Assembly (NCBI RefSeq): GCF_900177815.1
Contig: NZ_FXAZ01000001.1
Location: forward strand, 930,001-994,000
Origin: Paenibacillus aquistagni
GTDB lineage: Bacteria; Bacillota; Bacilli; Paenibacillales; Paenibacillaceae
Direction of reading: 5' to 3'
DNA: 64,000 nucleotides
The translations under genes were made by a program, and so were the position numbers. The stretch's first letter is position 1. The number at the start of each line of letters is the position of its first letter. The notes beneath the pieces are model-generated. The model was not told the origin of the DNA. It saw nothing but the letters and a program-made list of their open reading frames with translations, and did not search any database. Positions 24,967 through 33,227 of the stretch are shown in pieces.

Positions 24967-26073
24967 ATGCCGGATACAATGATCACGGTTCTGACCTCTG
25001 GCAATTCTCTAGGCGCTTATGTACCAGGCGTTCGCTTAAGTCAGATACTTGAGCAGCAGGGAGTGGCTTGCTCTGTAGAAGTGCTGGAAACATTATTTCC
25101 AGATGAAGTTCGCATGAACATGGTTAAGACAAAAGCTTTGTTTCACCAGAGCTTTCAAGCGGCGCTTATGGGACATCGTTTAGCCAAGGATATTGGACCT
25201 GTTTTTGACCCCGTGAGGGAGTGCGAACTGCTTCAACGTTGGGTAAAGGAACACCGAACGCGCTTCGTTGCGATTACAGGCTTCTGGATCCCTGTATTAG
25301 AGAAATATTCATGCCTAATCAGCGATCCAATCGATGTCCAATTTGTAAGGCTTGACGCGGTGGATACCCCGTCTTACTTGGCTTACCAAGATCGATATGG
25401 CAAGTACAGCCATCAATGGCTGTTCCAAAAAGAAGATGAGCAGTATAAGCTCCACATGAGATTGAAAATGCTTGATAGCCCCATCATTGCTTGGCATGAA
25501 CGAGACAACAGAATTGTGGTGCACGGCGGAGGCTGGGGGATTGGAACCTACCAGCAGACGATTCAGCCTCTTCAAGCACATTATAAGCTGGACTTAGTCG
25601 CATACACACCCCATGAACAATCCCATGCAAGATCTCAAGATACTCTATATTGGCTGGAAGCGGAGTGGCACCCTTGGACGAATCCATTACGCAGCGAGCG
25701 GACCACATTTCCCCCCATGAGCCACAATAGACACTCTACTCTTGAACAAGATTCCTCACTCACGATTCCAACTATTTCTCAAGCTGCCGCAAGCAGCATA
25801 GCCATTGTCAGCAAGCCAGGAGGAGGGACTCTCATTGATTCCTTATCTGGCGCAACGCCGCTCATCTACCTCGAACCCTTTGGCGAGCATGAGCGCCACA
25901 ATGCGGCGTGCTGGCGTGCGCTGGGCTTCGCCCTTTCCTACGAGGAATGGCGGCAATCAGGCTTTGATCCATCCATTCTTGAAGAGCTTCATCTAAACCT
26001 AATGGAGCACATCAATCTCATTCCGAATTACGGGGAGGATTACGCATGCAACCTAAAAGCAATGCAACGCTGA
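24967..26073 (+). CDS. GT-B fold glycosyltransferase-like protein
   Basis: 368 residues. N-terminal TSGNSLGAYVPGVRLSQILEQQG is the start of a Rossmann-like domain. HGGGWGIG (184-191) in the middle and VSKPGGGTLIDSLSGATPLIYLEPFGEHERHNA in the C-terminal half are the donor-binding pattern of GT28/MGT-type glycosyltransferases (MurG, macrolide glycosyltransferases). It has no signal peptide. It sits between the ATP-grasp and radical SAM genes and overlaps the latter by 28 bases. It probably glycosylates the cluster product or its lipid carrier. Donor and acceptor unknown; the N-terminal domain is poorly conserved. Confidence 0.7.
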   Translation: MPDTMITVLTSGNSLGAYVPGVRLSQILEQQGVACSVEVLETLFPDEVRMNMVKTKALFHQSFQAALMGHRLAKDIGPVFDPVRECELLQRWVKEHRTRFVAITGFWIPVLEKYSCLISDPIDVQFVRLDAVDTPSYLAYQDRYGKYSHQWLFQKEDEQYKLHMRLKMLDSPIIAWHERDNRIVVHGGGWGIGTYQQTIQPLQAHYKLDLVAYTPHEQSHARSQDTLYWLEAEWHPWTNPLRSERTTFPPMSHNRHSTLEQDSSLTIPTISQAAASSIAIVSKPGGGTLIDSLSGATPLIYLEPFGEHERHNAACWRALGFALSYEEWRQSGFDPSILEELHLNLMEHINLIPNYGEDYACNLKAMQR

Positions 26074-27218
26074 CACCTGTTGAATTCCGCTCACTAAAAC
26101 ATACCCTTCGCAATATGACTGTAGGCAGTCGCGGGCGCAAGGAGAAGGCCAACTTCGCTTTTGACATTCCTGCCGATATTGGCATTAAGATCAACAATGG
26201 ATGCAATCTGCGCTGCAAGCATTGCTTCGAATGGAATACAGACGGCTACCATCATGAATTCGATAAGCAGGAAGCTCGCAATGAGATTGACTTCGATATG
26301 CTGGAGCGCATCTTTGAGGAGACAAGACCACAGCAGTCCCGGATGTTCCTATGGGGCGGAGAACCGCTTATGTACAGCAAGTTCGATGAGCTGTGCGAGC
26401 TTCTGCAGCGAGATCCTAGAATATCTACAATCTGCACGAATGCGGTCTTGATTGAGAAGAAGCTGGACTCCATCTTGAAGCTGCCAGAAGGTGTCACCTT
26501 GCTAGTGAGTCTTGAAGGATTCGAGGAAGAAAATGATGCAATCCGCGGCAAAGGCACCTATCAAAAGGTAATGCGAGCGGTGGATCGCTTATTGGCTCTT
26601 AAAGCAGAGGGAATATTCCGAGGGGAAGTATCGGTAAGCATTACGATTAATGATGCCATGGTACCGAAGCTCTATGACTTTATGGCAACCTTTGAGGAGA
26701 TCGGGGTAAATACGGTGTACTTTGTGTTTCCTTGGTATATCCCTGAGGATGTTGCGAATCGGATGGATGGATTTTTCCAGCAGCACTATGCTTGGCTTGA
26801 AGCCGCGCATCTGCCGCAGAAGAAGAGCTGGCATTCCTTTACCTATCATCTCTCTCCAGAGAGTTTGGAGCCTCTATTAGCAGAGATGGATCGAATGAGA
26901 GACCGGACGTGGTCCAATCGAATTCGATTCCAGCCTGCCTTGGAGCCGGATGAGATTCGCGATTTTGTATTGGGGACAGAGGACCCCGGCATGAAACGCA
27001 CAGAATGCCTTGCATTATCGACTCGCATGGACATTCTGCCTAACGGCAAGGTCAATCCTTGCAAGTTCTTTCCCGAGTTCTCCTTGGGTGATCTAAGCAA
27101 GAGCACCTTATCGGAGGTCTTCCATGGACCTGAATATGAGAAGCAGCGCGAGGTGCTTGCCTGCGGGCTCATGCCTGTCTGCTCCAAATGCGTGCTTCTC
27201 TACAATAATGGAGCGTAA
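26046..27218 (+). CDS. Radical SAM enzyme with SPASM-like domain
   Basis: 390 residues, GGGGAGG upstream. The [4Fe-4S] cluster motif is C53-x3-C57-x2-C60 (CNLRCKHC). LWGGEPLMY and SLEGFEEENDAIRGKGTYQKVMRAV are barrel motifs of SPASM-type radical SAM proteins. The C-terminal cysteines C321, C339, C373, C379 and C382 would hold auxiliary clusters. SPASM proteins modify peptides or enzymes, or build small molecules by C-H activation. No short precursor peptide gene is visible nearby, so an ACP-bound intermediate from the neighbouring genes is a possible substrate. Confidence 0.88.
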   Translation: MQPKSNATLTPVEFRSLKHTLRNMTVGSRGRKEKANFAFDIPADIGIKINNGCNLRCKHCFEWNTDGYHHEFDKQEARNEIDFDMLERIFEETRPQQSRMFLWGGEPLMYSKFDELCELLQRDPRISTICTNAVLIEKKLDSILKLPEGVTLLVSLEGFEEENDAIRGKGTYQKVMRAVDRLLALKAEGIFRGEVSVSITINDAMVPKLYDFMATFEEIGVNTVYFVFPWYIPEDVANRMDGFFQQHYAWLEAAHLPQKKSWHSFTYHLSPESLEPLLAEMDRMRDRTWSNRIRFQPALEPDEIRDFVLGTEDPGMKRTECLALSTRMDILPNGKVNPCKFFPEFSLGDLSKSTLSEVFHGPEYEKQREVLACGLMPVCSKCVLLYNNGA

Positions 27219-27248
27219 CGGCAGCCGTCTTCTGAGGGGGAATACAGA

Positions 27249-28304
27249 TTGAGCATAATTGAAGTGAACAACTTGTCGAAGACCTTTACCTATTATGAAA
27301 AAAAAGCAGGACTCCGCCATTCGTGGCGGCATTTGTTCCATCGTGAAGAGCTTGAACGCCATGCGGTATCGCAGATCTCCTTTAACATTGAGCAAGGAGA
27401 AGCGGTTGCCTTCATCGGTCCCAATGGAGCGGGGAAGACAACGACGCTTAAGATGCTTACCGGCATTCTTCATCCAACAAGCGGACATGCGAGTGTGCTC
27501 GGATATACCCCTTGGGAGCGTGCCAAGGCGTTCAAGCGCAACTTCGCGATTGTGATGGGGCAGAAGAGTCAATTATGGTGGGACCTTCCTGCGAATGAAT
27601 CCATTTACCTAAATAAATGCATCTATGATATTGAGGACCGCATCTATCAAGATACGCTGGATGAATTGGCAGAGATGCTTGATGTTACGCGTCTGCTGGG
27701 CGTTCAGGTGCGTCGTCTATCACTAGGTGAGCGAATGAAGATGGAGATCATTGCCGCATTAATTCATCAGCCCAAGCTGTTGTTCTTAGACGAGCCGACC
27801 TTGGGGCTGGATTATGCTTCGCAGAAGAAGGTTCGTCAATTCTTAAGGAGTTACAACGAGCAGAAGCAAGCGACGATTATCTTAACGAGCCATTACATGA
27901 AGGACATTCAAGACGTATGCAGCCGCGCTATTGTTATTGCGGGCGGCAAGATTGCCTTCGATGGCCGCATTGATGCGATGAAGAAGGCGTTTGGCGACTA
28001 TAAGCGGGTGAAGGTGCGCTTCTATGAGCCGTGGAAGGAAGAAGAAGTGTACCAATGGCTGGGGGCTCATGCTGTCGTGCATGCTCATCATGGAGATACG
28101 CTCGACTTGCAAGTGGAGCATGAAGCCATTAAGACGGTGTCAAGACGCTTGATTGAGCATTCAGGAGTAGAGGATTGGAGCATTGAAGAAGAGCCAATCG
28201 AGGAAAGCATCGAGCGCATTTATGTTCAACAATCCAAGGAAAGGGGATTGAATGTTGGACAAGAACAATCAAGAGCCGCAGAGCTCCAATCCCTTGAAGC
28301 ATGA
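27249..28304 (+). CDS. ABC-2 exporter ATP-binding protein (cluster copy)
   Basis: 351 residues from a TTG start behind GAGGGGG. Walker A GPNGAGKT (57-64), a Q-loop-like GQKSQLWWDLP, signature LSLGE (157-161), Walker B LLFLDE (177-182) and the switch His in LTSH. The WW after the Q-loop and the ~100-residue C-terminal extension are typical of the COG4586 type that pairs with COG4587/COG3694 permeases. It overlaps the first permease by 53 bases. Likely energises export of the product of the ACP/ATP-grasp/radical SAM genes. It has a paralogue at 36508-37485. Confidence 0.92.
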   Translation: MSIIEVNNLSKTFTYYEKKAGLRHSWRHLFHREELERHAVSQISFNIEQGEAVAFIGPNGAGKTTTLKMLTGILHPTSGHASVLGYTPWERAKAFKRNFAIVMGQKSQLWWDLPANESIYLNKCIYDIEDRIYQDTLDELAEMLDVTRLLGVQVRRLSLGERMKMEIIAALIHQPKLLFLDEPTLGLDYASQKKVRQFLRSYNEQKQATIILTSHYMKDIQDVCSRAIVIAGGKIAFDGRIDAMKKAFGDYKRVKVRFYEPWKEEEVYQWLGAHAVVHAHHGDTLDLQVEHEAIKTVSRRLIEHSGVEDWSIEEEPIEESIERIYVQQSKERGLNVGQEQSRAAELQSLEA

Positions 28305-29148
28305 GCAGAACAGCAGAGGAAAGCGAAGCATGCGAGCCGTGCTGACTGGCAATAAATACGTCACCGCTTTCACGCTCGGCATGCAGTCCTCGATGGAATA
28401 TCGGCTTCAATTTTTCATTGGATTGTTCAATCTGGTCTTTCCGATCGGCCTGCAATGCTTAATCTGGACGGCCGTATACGCGTCACAGGATCATCAATCG
28501 CTTTACGGATACGACTATGGCCAAATGATGCTGTACACGGTCCTTGCCGGCATTGTAGCGAAGCTGGTGATGACCCATTTGGAGCATACGATTGCTGAAG
28601 ACATCAAGAGCGGAGGACTAAATACGTATCTGGTTCGGCCTGTAAGCTACTTCGGCTATCGCTTGAGTGCCTATATGGGAAGCCGTGTCGTGTCAGATAC
28701 GATTCTCATCATCGTTATGTCTGTCGTAATCGGGATTGCGATGGCCTTTCATATTGGGGAGATGTCGCTTAACCGAGTGGCAGTAGCCATTATTACACTT
28801 GTGCTTGCATCCGCCGTCCAGTTTCTCCTCACCTATACCATATGCGCACTAGCCTTTACCCTTCAGGAGATCTCGTATTTCTTTGTCATTACAACCTTGA
28901 TCGTACAGATCTTAAGCGGGGGCATGGTACCGCTTGAGGTGTTTGGCGAAGCTGCGAATCAATGGTTTAACCTGCTGCCCTTCAAGTATACAATCTACTT
29001 TCCTGTCAACGTACTGAATGGTAGGCTGGCTATGAACGAGGCTTTTCAGGGAATGCTGATTCAGCTTGTCTGGTTTGTCCTGCTTATTGGTGCGTCAAGA
29101 ATGGCATGGAAGCTTGGTCTCAAGCGATATGTCGGAATAGGCGGGTGA
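28252..29148 (+). CDS. ABC-2 exporter permease 1 (COG4587-like)
   Basis: 298 residues starting inside the ATPase gene behind AAAGGGG. A soluble N-terminal tail of ~40 residues precedes six predicted helices. YLVRPVSYFGYRLSAYMG after the second helix is the LxRPV motif of this permease type, and the PLEVFGEAANQWFNLLPFKYTIYFPVN loop near the C-terminus matches the permease at 35708-36511 (LMPEWMQRIVYMLPFHYTVDFPLR). The N-terminal tail is longer than usual; an internal ATG at residue 27 (SRGKRSMRAV) could be the actual start. Confidence 0.85.
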   Translation: MLDKNNQEPQSSNPLKHEQNSRGKRSMRAVLTGNKYVTAFTLGMQSSMEYRLQFFIGLFNLVFPIGLQCLIWTAVYASQDHQSLYGYDYGQMMLYTVLAGIVAKLVMTHLEHTIAEDIKSGGLNTYLVRPVSYFGYRLSAYMGSRVVSDTILIIVMSVVIGIAMAFHIGEMSLNRVAVAIITLVLASAVQFLLTYTICALAFTLQEISYFFVITTLIVQILSGGMVPLEVFGEAANQWFNLLPFKYTIYFPVNVLNGRLAMNEAFQGMLIQLVWFVLLIGASRMAWKLGLKRYVGIGG

Positions 29149-29151
29149 TAA

Positions 29152-29955
29152 GTGAAGATGAGAAGCCTAGGATACTACTTCAAGCTCTACGGAGTCTTTG
29201 TCAAAAACTGTGTAGCCGCAAGCATGGAATACCGCTTCAACTTCTGGATGGGCATCGGAGTGGAAATTGCTTTTTTATGTGCAAAAGCGTTGTACATCCT
29301 TATCGTATATCAAACCAATCTGCATATCGGAGAACTAACGCCTGACCATATTCTGCTCTTTATTGGCACTTATACGATGATGACCGGTTTGTACATGGGG
29401 TTGTTTTACGTTAATTTTGTTCGCATCTCCCAATACGTTCAAGGCGGAACCTTGGATTTGTTGATTACGAAGCCTGTATCGCTGCAGTTTCTTGTTTCCT
29501 TGCGCTACATCGATATCGGCCTGCCGATTCCAAATATTTTAGCAGGCGCGATCATGGTCGGGGTAGGCTGGCATCGCGCTCAACTTCCTCTGAACTGGAA
29601 TCTGCTTGGCTATATCGGGTTTATCGGAATTGCGCTAATGATCACATATTGTTTGATGCTGCTGCCTGCTTTGCTCTCCTTTCGTTATGTACAGACAGGG
29701 GCTGTGACGGAGATGGCGCATTCGATCTGGGATGCGAATAATATGCCGCTTGATATTTTTCCAATGTGGCTGCAGCGAATCGGCGTATACGTCATCCCCG
29801 TCTTTCTAATCAGCAATTATGGTCCTAAGTTCGTCATGGGGATGCTGAATCTATGGGATATTCTCTGGGCGCTGCTGGTCCCTGTTATCTTATTTATCCT
29901 TGTTCGCAAATGCTGGTCCTTAGCTGTGCGGAAGTACAGTAGTGCGGGCAGTTGA
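29152..29955 (+). CDS. ABC-2 exporter permease 2 (COG3694-like)
   Basis: 267 residues from a GTG four bases after the previous stop; an in-frame ATG two codons later is an alternative. Six hydrophobic helices, with GGTLDLLITKPVSLQFLVSLRYID corresponding to the DGEFDRLLLRPRSTVLQVLGSKF segment of the minus-strand permease at 34923-35702. It would form the heterodimeric membrane channel with permease 1. Part of the same transcript. Confidence 0.87.
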   Translation: MKMRSLGYYFKLYGVFVKNCVAASMEYRFNFWMGIGVEIAFLCAKALYILIVYQTNLHIGELTPDHILLFIGTYTMMTGLYMGLFYVNFVRISQYVQGGTLDLLITKPVSLQFLVSLRYIDIGLPIPNILAGAIMVGVGWHRAQLPLNWNLLGYIGFIGIALMITYCLMLLPALLSFRYVQTGAVTEMAHSIWDANNMPLDIFPMWLQRIGVYVIPVFLISNYGPKFVMGMLNLWDILWALLVPVILFILVRKCWSLAVRKYSSAGS

Positions 29956-29976
29956 TTCAGGAAGGGAGGCTGCTTC

Positions 29977-30936
29977 ATGTTTGATAAGAAGCTTGACTAC
30001 GAGATGAGTGTGCTGGACTGCCGCCAAATTCAGATTTCCCATACACTGCAGCAATGGAAGCTGCCGGCTGAATTGCTGTACTACAATGTCTGTGTAAGTA
30101 CTGACGTCATGTTTGAGCATTTGTTTGAAAAGCAGCTTAAAACGTGGATGTTCGATGCCGCTTGCTATAAAGTATCGGAGTTGGCTCTCCTTGATGTAAG
30201 GTATGAGGAGCTTCCCTATACAGGCTATCAAGACATCGCTCCTGCGCTTAAGCTGACAGCAGGCGGACATTCGTCAGCTTTTTTATGGGTGGTATGCGGC
30301 CAAGTTCCTTATGTGAAGCCAACGGATTTCGCTGATCTTACTGCACTGCATTCCTTATGGGTTCAAGATTGGCATGCCGGCATGCATGCTGAACATCCAA
30401 GCGGCTATTATATCAAGGACTTGTATCCTGTCTATGATGGTCTCATAACAGAGGAGGAGATGAGGATACTATGCGACCATCCGATCGAGCTGCCAGAAGC
30501 TAAGGAACTGCTGCTGCTTCATCGGCCAACGGGCACAGTGTCGGAGCAGCAGAAGAACATCATTGCCGAGCGTCATGCGTCCTGGATGAGTGACTATCGG
30601 GATGAACGGGTCATGTATCATACCATTCTTGACTATGTAGATGGCAGAAGAACTTCTCCATTTGAGTCTCTTGCTGAGCTGTATGATTGCTGCGCGCATG
30701 CGTTCAAATTTGTCGCGGGCTCACGACATTTGTATTCCTTCTATCTGGAGCACACCGGGCAGGATGCAAGCAGTATCAGTATGCTGCGCGAGCTTGCCAA
30801 GAAGGCGCGCACCCTAAAGAATACCTTTTTCTTGGCTTCGCACAATGAGAAGCTCAATATCGACATGGTGAAGCGTGTTTGCACGGAGATGCTGGAGTTG
30901 GAGCGAAGCTGGTGCAGATGGCCGCAGCAGGCATAA
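29977..30936 (+). CDS. Unknown cluster protein, possibly BtrH-like
   Basis: 319 residues after GGAAGGGAGG, 21 bases behind the exporter. No signal peptide or membrane segment. The N-terminus VLDCRQIQISHTLQQWKLPAELLYYNVCVSTD has a Cys followed by helices, weakly like the N-terminal domain of BtrH-type acyltransferases, which move an ACP-bound amino acid onto an aminoglycoside. I cannot confirm this by eye. The C-terminal part (EHTGQDASSISMLRELAKKARTLKNTFFLASHN) is helical. Given an ACP and ATP-grasp ligase upstream, an acyl-transfer role is an attractive guess, but the family is not recognised. Confidence 0.55.
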   Translation: MFDKKLDYEMSVLDCRQIQISHTLQQWKLPAELLYYNVCVSTDVMFEHLFEKQLKTWMFDAACYKVSELALLDVRYEELPYTGYQDIAPALKLTAGGHSSAFLWVVCGQVPYVKPTDFADLTALHSLWVQDWHAGMHAEHPSGYYIKDLYPVYDGLITEEEMRILCDHPIELPEAKELLLLHRPTGTVSEQQKNIIAERHASWMSDYRDERVMYHTILDYVDGRRTSPFESLAELYDCCAHAFKFVAGSRHLYSFYLEHTGQDASSISMLRELAKKARTLKNTFFLASHNEKLNIDMVKRVCTEMLELERSWCRWPQQA

Positions 30937-31010
30937 GCCCTAGCAATGTGCAAGTTTGTCTATCATGATGCTTTGTTAGATAGCCCGTGAGATACATCAT
31001 GTTCACCGTG

Positions 31011-31019
31011 TGATATAAT
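31011..31019 (+). promoter_or_regulatory. Extended -10 promoter of the acyl-CoA ligase gene
   Basis: TG-A-TATAAT with perfect -10; a weak -35 (GATACA, 30991-30996) at 17 bp. Transcription would start near 31026, inside the FapR-like operator. Confidence 0.6.
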
Positions 31020-31025
31020 TATAGC

Positions 31026-31042
31026 TTAGAACCTAGTACTAG
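31026..31042 (+). promoter_or_regulatory. FapR-like operator over the transcription start
   Basis: TTAGAACCTAGTACTAG matches the 17-bp FapR consensus TTAGTACCTGATACTAA at 13 positions and retains its dyad character. It overlaps the start site of the promoter at 31011-31019, the usual place for repression by FapR, the malonyl-CoA-sensing regulator of lipid synthesis. Confidence 0.5.
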
Positions 31043-31110
31043 TACTTCATCATAGTGTTGATGTACGGGGATGGTTAGGTTTCTAGGCTGTAAGTTAAGG
31101 AGACGGTAAA

Positions 31111-32700
31111 ATGGACTATCGAGATTGGATCGCACCTGAAGATTATAATATGACCATGGAAATAGAGCGTCATGATCCAGAGAGGCTGGCTCTTCTCTAT
31201 TTGGATGAAGCCGGACACAAGGAACAGATTAAATATGGCGAACTGATGGACGAAGTGAATCGGCTTGCCGCTGTGCTTCTTCGGCTAGGACTTATGAAGG
31301 GGGATCGTGTGCTCGTCATGATCCCGCGCAGAATTATATCGTATGTCATCTATCTGGCTTGCCTGAAGCTTGGCTTGGCAGTCATTCCTTCCTCGCAAAT
31401 GCTGAGAGCCAAGGACCTGTCCTATCGGATTCGTCATGCTGAAGCGAAGGCGATCATTGCATGGCCAGAAGGGATAGAAGAAGTTGATGCCATTGAAGAG
31501 GATATGCCTTCCCTTATGCATCGGCTGACGTTGGCGCAGCCGGTCAGCAGCAAATCTGCCTGGCTGAACATGATAGAACTTATGGAGCATGAGCAGTCTT
31601 TAGTATCGGCACCTCAACCAACGCATCGTGATGATATGGCCATTCTAGCCTATACCTCAGGTACTACCGGACAGCCGAAGGGCGTGATGCACCGTCATGG
31701 ATGGGGTTATGCGCATCTTAAGATCACTTCTTCCTGGCTGGACATTCAAGAAGGGGATCTAGTCTGGGCAACAGCTGCCCCTGGTTGGCAAAAATGGATC
31801 TGGAGTCCGTTCTTGTCTGTGCTCGGTAGAGGAGCAACGGGATTCATCTACGATGGAGCCTTCAAACCCAAGAAGTATCTGGAGTTGATTCAGCAGTACC
31901 GCATTCAGGTCATGTGCTGCACGCCTACGGAATATCGTCTAATGGCAAAGACCTCAGGCATTGAGCATTATGATCTGTCGTCTTTACGTAGTGCCGTATC
32001 TGCTGGAGAGCCGCTTAACCAAGAAGTGATCCAGACCTTCAACAAGCATTTTGGCATTGTCATTCGTGATGGATATGGGCAGACCGAAAGCACACTGCTG
32101 ATCGGGAACCTAACCGATTCCAAGCTTAAGATTGGCTCTATGGGCAAGTCCATCTATCCTGGTCTTGTTGAAGTGATTAATGAGAACGGACAGGTGCTGC
32201 CTGCAGGAGAGGTCGGAGATATAGCCGTTCATGCCTCGATGCCGGCTCTCTTTGAATCGTATTACAAGGCTCCAGAACGCAAGGCGGCAGCTGTTCATGG
32301 CGAATACTTCATTACAGGAGATCGGGCTTATAAGGATGAGGAGGGCTACTTCTGGTTCGAAGGCAGAGGGGATGATATTATCATCAGTTCTGGGTATACA
32401 ATCGGACCATTTGAGGTCGAAGAAGCCTTGATGAAGCATCCTTCGGTTAAGGAATGCGCGGCGGTCGCTAGTCCGGATGAGACAAGAGGGCATGTTGTGA
32501 AGGCCTTTATCGTGCTTAAGGACGGCGAGAGCGGCTCGGAGGAGCTGGTTCGAGCTTTGCAGGATCACGTCAAGCACTGTACAGCTCCATATAAATATCC
32601 GCGTCGTATTGAGTTTATAGAAGATCTGCCAAAGACAAGCTCAGGAAAAATTCGCAGAGTTGTGCTTCGGGATCTTGAAAAGCAGCGGGTTGAACTATAG
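31111..32700 (+). CDS. AMP-forming acyl-CoA ligase (medium-chain type)
   Basis: 529 residues after TTAAGGAGA. P-loop YTSGTTGQPKGVMH (181-194), the DGYGQTE A5 motif, GDRAYKDEEGYFWFEGRGDD (A7-A8) and the C-terminal catalytic lysine in PKTSSGKIRR (K513). The organisation follows MACS-type acyl-CoA synthetases. It activates a carboxylic acid to acyl-AMP and transfers it to CoA or possibly to the cluster ACP. It has its own promoter with a FapR-like operator 175 bases downstream of the previous gene, so it may be a lipid-metabolism gene next to the cluster, not part of it. Confidence 0.9.
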   Translation: MDYRDWIAPEDYNMTMEIERHDPERLALLYLDEAGHKEQIKYGELMDEVNRLAAVLLRLGLMKGDRVLVMIPRRIISYVIYLACLKLGLAVIPSSQMLRAKDLSYRIRHAEAKAIIAWPEGIEEVDAIEEDMPSLMHRLTLAQPVSSKSAWLNMIELMEHEQSLVSAPQPTHRDDMAILAYTSGTTGQPKGVMHRHGWGYAHLKITSSWLDIQEGDLVWATAAPGWQKWIWSPFLSVLGRGATGFIYDGAFKPKKYLELIQQYRIQVMCCTPTEYRLMAKTSGIEHYDLSSLRSAVSAGEPLNQEVIQTFNKHFGIVIRDGYGQTESTLLIGNLTDSKLKIGSMGKSIYPGLVEVINENGQVLPAGEVGDIAVHASMPALFESYYKAPERKAAAVHGEYFITGDRAYKDEEGYFWFEGRGDDIIISSGYTIGPFEVEEALMKHPSVKECAAVASPDETRGHVVKAFIVLKDGESGSEELVRALQDHVKHCTAPYKYPRRIEFIEDLPKTSSGKIRRVVLRDLEKQRVEL

Positions 32701-32726
32701 AAGCTCAGCTAATGCATATCAGGAGT

Positions 32727-32754
32727 TTGCACAAGAATCTCATTTAGCTATAAT
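32727..32754 (+). promoter_or_regulatory. Sigma-A promoter inside the intergenic region
   Basis: TTGCAC (32727-32732), 16-bp spacer, TATAAT (32749-32754). No coding region follows for more than 450 bases. Confidence 0.55.
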
Positions 32755-32760
32755 GAAGCC

Positions 32761-33003
32761 AAAGTTCAAAGCGAATGTTGAATCCATTCCTTTTTATGGC
32801 TCAGGATCATGAAGAGAATAGAAGACAAGAGCGATCGGAAGGATGATCAAACACTGGAGCGGTCAACTTAGAGCGTATCAAGTGCTGATTTCTGTTCGGA
32901 GCTCTACTTAATGGTCTTCACCTGCGAAAAGAATATAGTCGGTTCACGAGTTTACGTTTATTCAAGACGTCTTTGCTCTATCGAGCGAGGACGTCTTTTT
33001 TAT
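32761..33003 (+). ncRNA. Candidate small RNA or terminated leader, about 240 nt
   Basis: Defined by the promoter at 32727-32754 and the terminator at 32963-33003. There is no ribosome-bound open frame inside; the only ATG frame (32911) runs through the terminator stem. I recognise no known RNA family (no T-box motif, no 6S-like long bulged hairpin by eye). It could be an independent sRNA or an attenuated leader of the downstream phosphotransferase. Confidence 0.35.
32963..33003 (+). terminator. Rho-independent terminator
   Basis: AAGACGTCTTTGCTC and GAGCGAGGACGTCTT form a long stem with a four-base loop TATC, then TTTTT. Confidence 0.88.
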
Positions 33004-33227
33004 GAATCGCCGAGCAACTCTTATGCCTCATCGAATAATGAAGTATACCAGCGAGCGGAAGCATTGAGAACACAAGCTTATGCGACATTTTGAAGTAAAG
33101 AGAGCAATAAAGGGGCTGAATGAGTGACATCACAAGCATTCCTTATATGGAAAAGGAAAGTCGCCTTAAAGGTTATCCATGTTACAATAGGTGCAGCAAA
33201 GATGATGATACGACAAGGAGTCTAATC

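Larger units (their letters stand above)
32701..33227. other. 527-base intergenic region with its own promoter and terminator
   Basis: No protein gene supported. A strong sigma-A promoter (32727-32754) and an intrinsic terminator (32963-33003) bracket a ~240-base stretch that could be a small RNA. Bases 33004-33227 lead to the phosphotransferase; a frame reading in from 33120 has no ribosome site and is not used. Confidence 0.5.

Noticed and set aside
32911-33093. 60-codon open frame in the intergenic region
   Set aside because: No ribosome binding site, and it runs through the terminator stem; low-quality composition.
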